DNA of 41,190 bases from Gammaproteobacteria bacterium (lineage in GTDB: Bacteria; Pseudomonadota; Gammaproteobacteria; Pseudomonadales; Pseudohongiellaceae): contig JAPOTO010000169.1 of NCBI GenBank assembly GCA_026709135.1, positions 1-41,190 of the forward strand, given 5' to 3'. Positions 34,601-41,190 of the stretch are shown one piece after another. The position numbers were made by a program, and so were the translations under genes. Under the pieces are notes generated by a model. It ran no database searches. It saw nothing but the letters and a program-made list of their open reading frames with translations, and was not told the origin of the DNA. The stretch's first letter is position 1. Every line of letters starts with the position of its first letter.

Positions 34601-34901
34601 GGTGATGGTCGATTTGATCGGTCAACGCACCCGCGAGGGCATGGCGCCGCGGCAGGCGGTGATCGAAGGCGCCAAGGGGCGGTTCCGGCCGATATTGCTG
34701 ACCTCGATCACCACTTTTCTTGGATTCACGCCGCTGATATTCGAGTCTTCCATCCAGGCGCAGTTTTTTCTGCCGTTCGCCGCTTCGCTGGGAATCGGCA
34801 TTCTCGTCGCCACCGGCATCCTGATGCTGCTGGTGCCGGCGATCTCGATTTTGCAGCTTGAACTGGCCGCGCCGCGGGCGAAGAAGCTCAGGACAGCCTG
34901 A
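31686..34901 (+). CDS. RND-family efflux permease (HAE1/AcrB-like)
   Basis: This is a 1071-residue proton-driven pump. The N-terminal helix (NLLMLGIVLAGLVSLTGL) leads into a first porter/docking half with VAWRGANPGEIEESI. The proton-relay pair Asp413-Asp414 lies in LAIGIVVDDAIIVAE. The second half repeats the fold, with LLIYSLLAIPLRSYGKPLII and GLSGVLVNDSLVMVDLIG, where Asn replaces the first Asp, as is normal for the second bundle. Substrates are probably drugs, lipids or metabolites; this divergent AcrB branch (RGANPGEIEE) is often annotated as a generic HAE1 pump. Before the first helix there is a duplicated DPYQGDPYQG. The 3' end overlaps the convergent M50 gene by 14 bases. Confidence 0.95.
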   Translation: MSAGDPYQGDPYQGEPPGPLGYMAGNGVAANLLMLGIVLAGLVSLTGLVREAWPVLSFNTIEVAVAWRGANPGEIEESIIEKIEDQVRGLKDVHKVRSVAAPGIASVLIEMKTSADMGEALDNIESAVSRIDNFPEGAERPVIAETDNSRSAVRLVIHGDVGERALKGFALQVESELAALPEVTRVEVSGARDYEISIEVPARRLRALGLTLEDIAAAIRDDSLNLPAGRIETTESQVRLRTLGQRYVQRDFEDIVILARDDGAALRLGDIGVVRDGFRDSDLILRNQGEPAVFVEVFSAPNEQVNDIANAVLAHIAGAVEPAAPDGIGITVWNDESRQYTERAEILLKNGGLGLLLVLTALALFLEIRLAFWVSVGLAVTFIGALAVMLLFGISISTVSLFVFVLAIGIVVDDAIIVAESIDSERGRGTPALAAAIRGTRRIALPLTFAVLTSIAAFMPLLFIPGGLGELWRPLPVIVIGMLAISLVESLFVLPHHLSNLRGGEEGVRSREWPAERHLARIQQAVRMQLQRFSDGPLQRMLVFTTAQPLVIIAGAVAALVLSISLIPAGIVQTTFADIVQSDFVTATVEMPDGTVAARTAEVAEALRGAGLAVIEDAAEERELPLAELLMGDLLMVGQGPRFEGGSVSAEPSLNPRADLAFVQFKLVSAQDRDVTTIELAQRWREAVGVLPYVRNVSITGEALTLGNAVEAKLSHPDPARLAMIADETIARLREVGGVFDARSDYVPDIREIQLRLLPEARSLGLTADSLANQARDAFVGAEAQRIQRDGEELRVMVRLPEAERNSISDIERYPIRVAGGDVPLSQVAAVELAASATSIRREEGQRVITVAADVDLTEISANEANAILAGEILAELAETHPDLVFEYGGVQAQQIESLDSLYRGFAIALLLIYSLLAIPLRSYGKPLIIMSIIPFGLIGVILGHWVLGIPVGASTVMGVLGLSGVLVNDSLVMVDLIGQRTREGMAPRQAVIEGAKGRFRPILLTSITTFLGFTPLIFESSIQAQFFLPFAASLGIGILVATGILMLLVPAISILQLELAAPRAKKLRTA
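31695..31724 (+). repeat. 15-bp in-frame tandem duplication in the permease N-terminus
   Basis: GGCGATCCATACCAG is followed directly by GGCGATCCATACCAA, encoding DPYQGDPYQG in the cytoplasmic tail ahead of the first membrane helix. Near identity suggests a recent slippage event. Confidence 0.85.
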
Positions 34902-35901
34902 GAACCTCATGGATGATGCATAGCGGTATCGGCCCGAACGCCAGCACGTAGCCGATGGGCCGGGCGATTTTCATGACGGCGGGGGGAATCTCCTTGCGCC
35001 GCACCCATTCCACAGCCGCCGTCAGCATCGCCAGGCCATCGACGATGGGCCCGGGCAACAGGTTGATGATGCCGAATCCGAGCGAGAACAAGGCGAAAAG
35101 CTTCAGGTAGTCGTCCACGCCGAGCTCCGCCCGGTCGATGCCCAACTGGGTAAGCTGCATGCCGCCGCCGAAATTGAGCACGCTCAATTCGCCAAACAGC
35201 ATCTTGATGCCCGCCACCGCCGTGGACCAGAAAATGCGCACGCTATCAACGGCGGCGCCGTACACCCCGGCGAACAACCCGCCGGCGCCTTGGTCCGGTT
35301 CCGCGGGCGTCACGCCGAGGTATTGGAACACGTCCACCCAGGCGACATCCGACTGCCAGTCCTCGACCGCCAACTCGTAACGCTCGGTCTCGCCGTCGCG
35401 CAACACATCGAGGCTGATGGTGCCGGTTTGGCCGACCCGGCTCATCAAGCCCAGGCCAACATCGGTCCAAGTGTCGGTCGCCGCGCCATCGACTTGCGCG
35501 ATCAGGTCGCCCGCGCGCAGCCCGGCGGTGAAGCCGCGGCCTTCGGCGTCAACCGAATCGATCGATGCCGGCGTTGGCGTGTGGAATCCCACATAGGCGA
35601 CCGCGAGCAGCAGGAAGGTCATCGCAAAGTTGGCGGCGGGCCCCGCGGACGACACCAGCAGCCGATTGAACGCGGGATGGGAATCCCACTCTTCGGAACT
35701 TATTTGCATCGAGGCGTTGGGGAACATGCCCAGATACATTTCCGTGCCGTGCCGGTCTTTCCACATGCGTATTTTCGGCCCAACGGCGACGTACATCCGC
35801 TTGACTTTCATACCCACCCGGTTGGCGGTAAGAAAATGTCCGAATTCATGGACATAGTTGAACAAGATCGATGAAATGATCAGAATGATGATCACGTCCA
35901 T
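34888..35901 (-). CDS. M50-family site-2 protease with one PDZ domain
   Basis: This is a 337-residue intramembrane zinc protease, RseP-like but shorter (RseP has about 450 residues and two PDZ domains). Zinc ligands are in YVHEFGHFL (His18, Glu19, His22) in the first helix. The third ligand is the Asp of NLLPGPIVDGLAML near residue 293, a variant of the usual LPxPxLDGGH, with Leu-Ala replacing Gly-His. A single PDZ domain covers about 105-185 (GRGFTAGLRAGDLIAQVDGA). Such enzymes release membrane-held regulators in envelope stress or lipid signalling. A GAGGGGG stretch about 9 bases upstream is the likely ribosome site. It follows the GPP34-P450 gene after 65 bases on the same strand, so co-transcription is possible. 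Confidence 0.88.
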   Translation of the reverse strand: MDVIIILIISSILFNYVHEFGHFLTANRVGMKVKRMYVAVGPKIRMWKDRHGTEMYLGMFPNASMQISSEEWDSHPAFNRLLVSSAGPAANFAMTFLLLAVAYVGFHTPTPASIDSVDAEGRGFTAGLRAGDLIAQVDGAATDTWTDVGLGLMSRVGQTGTISLDVLRDGETERYELAVEDWQSDVAWVDVFQYLGVTPAEPDQGAGGLFAGVYGAAVDSVRIFWSTAVAGIKMLFGELSVLNFGGGMQLTQLGIDRAELGVDDYLKLFALFSLGFGIINLLPGPIVDGLAMLTAAVEWVRRKEIPPAVMKIARPIGYVLAFGPIPLCIIHEVLRLS

Positions 35902-35966
35902 AGCCTATACCCCCTCAGTTCTCACCGCTTTCTTGCGGTTTCAACGCGCACCGTCAATACCTGCAG

Positions 35967-37985
35967 TCAATGCCTCGACTTGATTAGAAACTTGAGATCG
36001 CCCCGCGGCCCATTGGTTGGAAACGGATTCAGTTTCAACTTGGCGTTTTTGGGCGTCACTTCAATATTGAATCGGTGCAGGATCATGAGCACATTGACGG
36101 CGATTTGCACTTCCGCCCATCTTTGACCCAGGCAGGCGTGGGTGCCGAGACCGAACAAACCCCAGGCGCCGGGCCGTTTGTGCTCTTCCCTGTCGGGCAA
36201 ATACCGGTCGATGTCGAATTCCAGCGGGTCTGGATAGTTCGCCGGCATGTAGTGCGGCGCCGTGCCCGCAATCAATACCCGTTGACCGATATTGAGCTCG
36301 TAATCCTGAAACGTGCAGTGGTTCACCACATCGCGCAGTTGCATTGGCACCGCGGGAAAGAGCCGGAAAGTTTCCATAATCGTCCGCATCGTAATGTCGA
36401 GCTTGTCCGACAACAGATCTTCCGGGCCGGGGTCGCCATCTGCGAACAGGTTGTCCGCCTCCTCCTGCACCTGTTTGTGGAGCTCGGGCCGAACCGCCAG
36501 GCTGTGAAGAAGGAAGCCGAGGCCATTCGCCATATATAGCGCGGTGATAAGCGGCATGACCAAAGCGAATTTCATGTCCACTTCGGGCAGGAATTGCGGG
36601 TCGGAGCGGTGCAGGGCGATCAAATCGTCCACCACATCCCGCGGCCGGTTGCCGCGCTGGGCCGACGAGTGGGCCGTATAGATCTTGAGATACAAGTCAT
36701 CGATTTGCCGACGGATGCGGCGCATGCGGGGCGTGTGCATCATAAACTCGGGCAAGGTGTGCTGCACATGGGTCAAAAGCGCCCGATTTTTGAATACCAG
36801 CAAATCTTTCATGATGTACGATGTGTCGATGCCAACCTGAAGCTGCGAAGTCTGGCCCGACATGTGATGTCGCAACACGGGCAGAGCCTCCATGACCTCT
36901 CCGACTTTCCAAGTTTCCAGCGATGCCCGAATTTCCGCATAGAGTTCATCCAGCCGCTCGAACAGCCGGGCGCGCGAATGCGCGTGCCGCTGCGCTTTGC
37001 GCATGCGGAAATGCTCCGCCCCCTCCATTCCGGTCATCGAGCGGGAGGCTTGGAATACCTTCTGCTCAAATTCTTCAATATAACCCTTGGCGTTCAGGTA
37101 CAGCCGCCCGTGGCGATTCACCCAGATATTGGCCTCGTTCCCCACCAGGCAAACGAGCGGTTTGCCGAATGGGGGCTTTATCGCAAACACCGGACCATAT
37201 TCCGCGTGAAGATCGGCGAATACTCGCGGCGCATTCAACTCCCGCATTGATGGTTGCGTCAGCAATTTCAAAAGTTTGACTTTCGGAATGGGCTTGGTCA
37301 CCTGTTTGGCGAGTGACAGGTGGAGCGAGCTTTCCGCCACCGCTTTGGTGACCGATCTCGTTACGAGGTCGAGGTTTTCGATAAACTCGATCCGGTCGAT
37401 CACGGAAGGCAGATAGGCATCGGGTTCCAGCAGGAACCGGAATGCGTCGCAGGCGTTGGCGAGGCCGATCAGGAGCACGTCGCGCGGATCGGGAATGACG
37501 GTTTCATCCAACACCGTGGCGATAATGCGCTGTCGTACCTCGGCCTTGGATTGCGCATCGACAAGCGTTTGGCCCGAGGCCGATTTTTTCCGCGACAGCG
37601 ACCAGAAACCGCCGGAGTGCCGATTGAGCAGCCCTTTTTCCTCAAGTCGCCCCAAGGTCGCTTCGAGCACATCATCGGCCTTGGGCGCGCACTTTTCCAC
37701 CCAGTATTGCACCGTTTGCGATTCCGGGTAGGTGGCGATCTGTTCCAGCAAGGGGTCGAGCAGCTGGTTCCCGGTTGGCTTCGACTCAAGCGTTTTCATT
37801 TGCTCGAGATCCATATCGATGCGCCGCTCAAGCGAAAGATCCGCCAACTGGGCGCCGACCAAAGCGCAGGAAAGGTTCCAGCCCGCGACTTGCTCCATGT
37901 AGCCGCTTTCTTCACTCAGCAGCATGAGCACGAGCTCTTCCAACAGAGTCATTTCGTCTGGTGCCACGGCAAGTTCTCCATACAT
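35967..37985 (-). CDS. GPP34 (GOLPH3-like)-cytochrome P450 fusion protein
   Basis: This is a 672-residue two-domain protein. Residues 1 to about 215 match the GPP34 family: LLEELVLMLLSEESGY, ALVGAQLADLSLERRI, LEEKGLLNRHSGGFWSL and the closing LVTRSVTKAV. In eukaryotes GOLPH3 binds phosphatidylinositol-4-phosphate at Golgi membranes. Residues about 240-672 are a P450: ExxR at 538-541 (ETFR), FDIDRYLP as the PERF-like region, and the haem loop FGLGTHACLG with Cys618. The I-helix reads ALYMANGLGF (483-491) where A-G-x-D/E-T is expected, so the acid-alcohol pair that delivers protons to bound oxygen is missing. It may be a peroxygenase, an isomerase or a membrane-targeted P450. The substrate is unknown; a lipid is the obvious guess. 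Confidence 0.85.
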   Translation of the reverse strand: MYGELAVAPDEMTLLEELVLMLLSEESGYMEQVAGWNLSCALVGAQLADLSLERRIDMDLEQMKTLESKPTGNQLLDPLLEQIATYPESQTVQYWVEKCAPKADDVLEATLGRLEEKGLLNRHSGGFWSLSRKKSASGQTLVDAQSKAEVRQRIIATVLDETVIPDPRDVLLIGLANACDAFRFLLEPDAYLPSVIDRIEFIENLDLVTRSVTKAVAESSLHLSLAKQVTKPIPKVKLLKLLTQPSMRELNAPRVFADLHAEYGPVFAIKPPFGKPLVCLVGNEANIWVNRHGRLYLNAKGYIEEFEQKVFQASRSMTGMEGAEHFRMRKAQRHAHSRARLFERLDELYAEIRASLETWKVGEVMEALPVLRHHMSGQTSQLQVGIDTSYIMKDLLVFKNRALLTHVQHTLPEFMMHTPRMRRIRRQIDDLYLKIYTAHSSAQRGNRPRDVVDDLIALHRSDPQFLPEVDMKFALVMPLITALYMANGLGFLLHSLAVRPELHKQVQEEADNLFADGDPGPEDLLSDKLDITMRTIMETFRLFPAVPMQLRDVVNHCTFQDYELNIGQRVLIAGTAPHYMPANYPDPLEFDIDRYLPDREEHKRPGAWGLFGLGTHACLGQRWAEVQIAVNVLMILHRFNIEVTPKNAKLKLNPFPTNGPRGDLKFLIKSRH

Positions 37986-38107
37986 TCAACAATTATTTTT
38001 TTACCGCCAAAACCGCGGCTGCGGTGCCTACTATGCCGTTTAGCGCGTCAGAAAACAACACGGCTTGGCCCGCGCATTGCGGCTTACCCTCAATTTCGGC
38101 AACCGCT
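37986..38107. other. Gap upstream of GPP34-P450
   Basis: These 122 bases separate the dipeptidase stop from the P450 start (both genes on the minus strand) and become AT-rich next to the P450 start codon. They should hold the P450 promoter, but I cannot assign clear -35 and -10 boxes or a strong ribosome site. Confidence 0.3.
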
Positions 38108-39484
38108 TCAACAACCATTAGCGGCCGCGATACGCTGGACTTCATCGAGCACGCGCAGCAGGTTGCCGCTCCAGAGCATTGCGATTTCCGCCTCGCTGTA
38201 GCCGCGGCGGACGAGCTCGAGGGTGACGTTGAAGGTTTCGGAGGCGTCGCGCCAGCCTTCGATGCCGCCGCCGCCATCGAAATCCGAACTGATGCCGACA
38301 TGCTCGATGCCGATCAGCCCCACCATGTAGTCGATATGGTCAACGAGGTCGGCGACTGTCGCCGCCGGGGCTTGGCTTTCGACTTCCATTTCCATGCGGG
38401 TGTCCACTTGTTCTTCGGCTAGGGACAATGCGGCTTCGTATTCGGCCCGCGCGCCGGGCTCGAGTTGATCGGCTTGTTCCCTGGTCAGCAGTTCGAGGCC
38501 CATCCCAGTGGCAACCTCGTTCAGCAGCCTTTGCCGGCCTTCCTCGACAAAGACCCGGCGCGCTTCGTTGACATAGATGTCGAGCGCGGTGACGTGGGCC
38601 ACGCCGCCGTTGTCGCGCAGCCGCAGCAGCAAATCGTCGCTCAGGTTGCGGCTGTGGTTGGTGAGCGCCCGGGCCGAGGAATGCGAGGCGATGATCGGCG
38701 CGGCGCTGATGTCGAGCATCTGCGAGATGGCCTCGGCTGAAGGGTGCGACACGTCGACGATGATGCCGAGCCGGTTCATCTCGGCGATGGCCGCGCGGCC
38801 GAGTTCGCTGAGGCCGTTGTGCAGGTAGCCGCCCGCGGCTTCGCCGGTGTGGGAGTCGGACAATTGATTGTGGCCGTTGTGGGCCAGCGACATGTAGCGC
38901 CCGCCGCGGTCGTGGAATTCCGCGATGCGGGAAAGATCGGTTCCCAGCGGGTAGGCGTTCTCGACGCCGATCATCGCGACCTTGCGCCCGCCCGCGGCGA
39001 TTTCGCGGGCCTCGTCCGAGGTCAGGGCGATGCCGATCCGCTCGGGGGCGAACTCTTCGGCGAGGCGGTGGATCGCGTCGAACTTGTCGATGGCGTTGGC
39101 GTAGGCCGCGGCGTAGCCCGCCTCATCGAGCGGGCCCTGGGCGCTGTAGACGACGAGCCAGACCACATCGAGCCCGCCCGCCTCGATTTTCGGCAGGGTG
39201 ACGAGGGTGTCGAGGTCGCTGCTGTAGTTGTTGTCCGCGGTGAAGTTCGCGGTATCGATATCGATGTGCGTGTCGAGTGTGATCACCCGCTCGTGAATCC
39301 CCCGGGCCCGCGCGAGCAATTGCTCTTCGGTCTCGGGCGCTTGCCGCGCGGTTTCCGGCATCTGCCGCTCGGCCTCCGCTGATGGCTGCCCGGTTTCCGG
39401 CCCGCCGCATCCAGCGAGGATCAGCGCCAAGGCGGCGGCAAGCCATGCGAGGGGAAGCAAGCGGCTTGTGGATTCTGTGGTCAT
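38108..39484 (-). CDS. M19 membrane dipeptidase (renal dipeptidase family), lipoprotein
   Basis: This is a 458-residue zinc dipeptidase. The N-terminus is a lipoprotein signal (ALALILAGCGGPE), so it is probably anchored to the outer membrane. The first zinc motif is LDTHIDID. The M19 signature follows as AEMNRLGIIVDVSHPS, with APIIASHSSARAL downstream and GIEHVGISSDFDGGGG near the C-terminus. M19 enzymes cut dipeptides, including Cys-Gly and those with a C-terminal D-residue. It is divergent from a gamma-glutamyltransferase gene 182 bases away, which would produce Cys-Gly from glutathione. The region before residue 70 is Glu/Gln-rich (QMPETARQAPETEEQLLA) and probably a linker. Confidence 0.93.
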   Translation of the reverse strand: MTTESTSRLLPLAWLAAALALILAGCGGPETGQPSAEAERQMPETARQAPETEEQLLARARGIHERVITLDTHIDIDTANFTADNNYSSDLDTLVTLPKIEAGGLDVVWLVVYSAQGPLDEAGYAAAYANAIDKFDAIHRLAEEFAPERIGIALTSDEAREIAAGGRKVAMIGVENAYPLGTDLSRIAEFHDRGGRYMSLAHNGHNQLSDSHTGEAAGGYLHNGLSELGRAAIAEMNRLGIIVDVSHPSAEAISQMLDISAAPIIASHSSARALTNHSRNLSDDLLLRLRDNGGVAHVTALDIYVNEARRVFVEEGRQRLLNEVATGMGLELLTREQADQLEPGARAEYEAALSLAEEQVDTRMEMEVESQAPAATVADLVDHIDYMVGLIGIEHVGISSDFDGGGGIEGWRDASETFNVTLELVRRGYSEAEIAMLWSGNLLRVLDEVQRIAAANGC

Positions 39485-39558
39485 CAGTCTGCACCTGTCT
39501 GTGAATCAGCAACAGAACCAAACTACCACCCACCGGACTTTCTGACAATCGGCGCCCC

Positions 39559-39597
39559 TTTCCGTCATTCCGCGACTGCGCGCGGAATGACGGGAAA
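39559..39597. repeat. REP-like inverted repeat between divergent dipeptidase and GGT genes
   Basis: TTTCCGTCATTCCGCG (39559-39574) pairs with CGCGGAATGACGGGAAA (39581-39597), leaving one bulged base and a 6-base loop. The CGTCATTCC core belongs to a type of dispersed intergenic hairpin common in proteobacteria. It may be one of many copies in this genome. Confidence 0.65.
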
Positions 39598-39632
39598 GCA
39601 AGGGTCATGGGTGTCCCATAGGTAAATCCGCG

Positions 39633-39638
39633 TATAAT
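39633..39638 (+). promoter_or_regulatory. -10 box for the gamma-glutamyltransferase gene
   Basis: A perfect TATAAT lies 29 bases before the GGT ATG. No clear -35 is seen at 16-18 bases upstream, so strength is uncertain. Confidence 0.4.
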
Positions 39639-39666
39639 CCGGGTTTCGATTTTCCAGGGTGGTGTT

Positions 39667-41190
39667 ATGAGGCAGATGCGAATTTTCCGGGTTGTGGTTT
39701 CCTTCACCTTGCTGGCCTTTGCCGGCGCGGTCGCGGCCGAGGGCGGGCGCATACCGGCTGTCGCCAAGAACGGCATGGTCAGCAGCGCCTCGAGGCTGGC
39801 TTCGGAGGTTGGCGCGGAAACGCTGCGCAATGGCGGCAACGCGGTGGATGCCGCGGTCGCCACGGCTTTCGCCTTGGCGGTTACCTGGCCGAGCGCGGGC
39901 AATATCGGCGGCGGTGGCTTCCTCGTCTACCACGGCGAGGATGGCCACGCGACGACTTTCGATTTCCGCGAAAAGGCGCCGCTGGCGGCGAGCGAGGGGA
40001 TGTATCTCGGCGTCGATGGCCAGGTGGTCAACAACTCCAACCATTTCGGCCCGCTCGCCGTCGGAGTTCCCGGCACCGTGGCCGGCTTGTGGCAGGCTCA
40101 TCAGGAACTCGGCAGCCTGCCCTGGGCCGAGCTGGTCGAGCCCGCGGTGCGGCTCGCCCGGCAAGGTATTCCCATCACCCGCACCCTGCAACAGAGCTTC
40201 GCCCGCAGCGCCGGGCGCTTCCGGCAATATCCCTCGAGCGCGGCGGTGTTCCTGAAAGCCGACGGTTCGCTGTATGAACTCGATGACAACTGGATGCAGC
40301 CGGATCTCGCGGCGACGCTGGAGCTGATCCGCGACAACGGCAGGGACGGCTTCTACGCCGGGGAAAACGCCGCGCGGCTGGCCGGGTTCATGGGCGATAT
40401 CGGCGGGCTGATCACCGAAGAGGACCTCGCCCGCTATGAAGCCGTCGAGCGCGAGCCCATCCGCGGCAACTACCGCGGCTTCGAGATCATCAGCATGCCG
40501 CCGCCGAGTTCCGGCGGGGTGGTGCTCACGCAAATGCTCAACATCCTCGAAGGCTTCGATCTTGCCGCCATGGGCCACAACTCGGCGGCGTATCTGCATG
40601 TGCTGACCGAAACCATGCGCCGGGCCTACGCCGACCGCGCCGAACACCTCGGCGACCCGGATTTCAACGAAGGCATGCCGGTCGAGCGGCTGACCTCCAA
40701 GGACTACGCCGAGCACCTGCGCGGCACCATCGATCTCGAACAGGCCTCAAGCAGCGACCCGGAACGCTTCGCCGGGGCCTACGAAAGCGAGGAAACGACG
40801 CATTTCTCGGTGGTGGACAGCGCCGGCAACATGGTGAGCCTGACCTACACGCTCGAATTCGGCTACGGCTCGGCCATCGTCGTTGAAGGTGGCGGCTACC
40901 TGCTCAACAACGAGATGGGCGACTTCAACGCCATTCCCGGCCTCACCGACGCCAACGGACGCATTGGCACGCCGCCCAACCTCGTCCGCCCCGGAAAGCG
41001 CCCGCTGTCGAGCATGACGCCCACCATCGTCGCCCAAGACGGCCTGCCCTTGTTCGCGGTGGGCAGCCCCGGCGGCAAGACCATCATCAACACCGTGCTG
41101 CAAACCGTGCTGAACATCGTAGACCACGATTTCAACATCGCCGAATCGATCGAAGCCCCGCGCATCCACCACCAGTGGCTGCCCGACATC
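39667..41190 (+). CDS. ggt: Gamma-glutamyltransferase, exported (3' end cut by window)
   Basis: The frame is open from ATG 39667 to the window end (508 residues). A signal peptide (MRIFRVVVSFTLLAFAGAVA) is followed by AKNGMVSSASRLASEVGAET and LRNGGNAVDAAVATAFAL, the standard GGT opening. The self-processing nucleophile is Thr377 in EETTHFSVVDSAGNMVSLTY. PLSSMTPTIV and GSPGGKTIINTVLQ are active-site loops of the small subunit. The visible part ends in IEAPRIHHQWLPD, so about 50-60 residues are missing. The enzyme removes the gamma-glutamyl group of glutathione and related compounds in the periplasm. Its divergent neighbour is an M19 dipeptidase able to act on the Cys-Gly product. Confidence 0.95.
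   Translation, partial: MRQMRIFRVVVSFTLLAFAGAVAAEGGRIPAVAKNGMVSSASRLASEVGAETLRNGGNAVDAAVATAFALAVTWPSAGNIGGGGFLVYHGEDGHATTFDFREKAPLAASEGMYLGVDGQVVNNSNHFGPLAVGVPGTVAGLWQAHQELGSLPWAELVEPAVRLARQGIPITRTLQQSFARSAGRFRQYPSSAAVFLKADGSLYELDDNWMQPDLAATLELIRDNGRDGFYAGENAARLAGFMGDIGGLITEEDLARYEAVEREPIRGNYRGFEIISMPPPSSGGVVLTQMLNILEGFDLAAMGHNSAAYLHVLTETMRRAYADRAEHLGDPDFNEGMPVERLTSKDYAEHLRGTIDLEQASSSDPERFAGAYESEETTHFSVVDSAGNMVSLTYTLEFGYGSAIVVEGGGYLLNNEMGDFNAIPGLTDANGRIGTPPNLVRPGKRPLSSMTPTIVAQDGLPLFAVGSPGGKTIINTVLQTVLNIVDHDFNIAESIEAPRIHHQWLPDI

Noticed and set aside
31584-34910. 1108-residue minus-strand frame under the RND permease
   Set aside because: It is His/Arg/Gln-rich shadow sequence; the permease frame has intact helices and the Asp-Asp pair.
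35924-35939. ACCGC-N6-GCGGT hairpin between P450 and M50
   Set aside because: A 5-bp stem without a T-run on the minus strand is too weak to call a terminator.

Overview
The window is high-GC, densely coded bacterial DNA. TonB-dependent receptors, an outer-membrane efflux lipoprotein, many signal-peptide hydrolases and a type I-G cas operon point to a Gram-negative organism. The style of the genes suggests a free-living or host-associated (possibly marine) gammaproteobacterium. That placement is an inference from gene content; no rRNA or other taxonomic marker is present.

Region 1 (1-8280, defence). A minus-strand type I-G (formerly I-U) CRISPR-Cas operon runs csb1(cas7)-csb2(cas5/6)-cas3(C-terminal HD)-cas8g candidate-cas4/1. 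All junctions overlap by 1-4 bases. The last gene starts with TTG at 161 and runs off the left edge; its first 54 residues carry the Cas4 CPRQC motif. cas2 and the array, if present, lie to the left. An AT-rich 220-base gap separates the operon from a divergent pair, an XRE-ImmA/IrrE metallopeptidase regulator and a PIN nuclease, which looks like a toxin-antitoxin module. A perfect 8-bp inverted repeat brackets the promoter of that pair.

Region 2 (8336-15810). This holds an AGCS Na+:amino-acid symporter, a convergent katG with intact catalytic residues, a 405-base regulatory gap, a TonB-dependent receptor with a strong terminator, and a small membrane-anchored hendecad coiled-coil protein on the minus strand.

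Region 3 (15995-27376, all plus strand). A TPR protein and a 2OG-Fe(II) oxygenase overlap. They are followed by two exported proteins of one unassigned family, an M14 zinc carboxypeptidase-like protein, a second TonB-dependent receptor and an S9 prolyl oligopeptidase. From the first exported protein on, gaps are 24-61 bases, which suggests one transcription unit for peptide or small-molecule uptake and breakdown.

Region 4 (27373-35901). A convergent SSS symporter shares a CTAG stop with the S9 gene. Divergent from it is a tripartite RND efflux operon (outer-membrane factor, adaptor, permease), with four 11-bp GGTTAACC repeats between the two promoters. The permease end overlaps a convergent M50 site-2 protease.

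Region 5 (35967-41190). The most unusual gene is a 672-residue fusion of an N-terminal GPP34 (GOLPH3-like, phosphoinositide-binding family) domain to a cytochrome P450 whose I-helix lacks the usual acid/threonine pair. It lies 65 bases upstream of the M50 gene on the same strand. A lipoprotein M19 dipeptidase and a divergent gamma-glutamyltransferase (cut by the right edge) follow; together they resemble the two steps of extracytoplasmic glutathione breakdown. I found no tRNA, rRNA, insertion sequence or CRISPR array inside the window.
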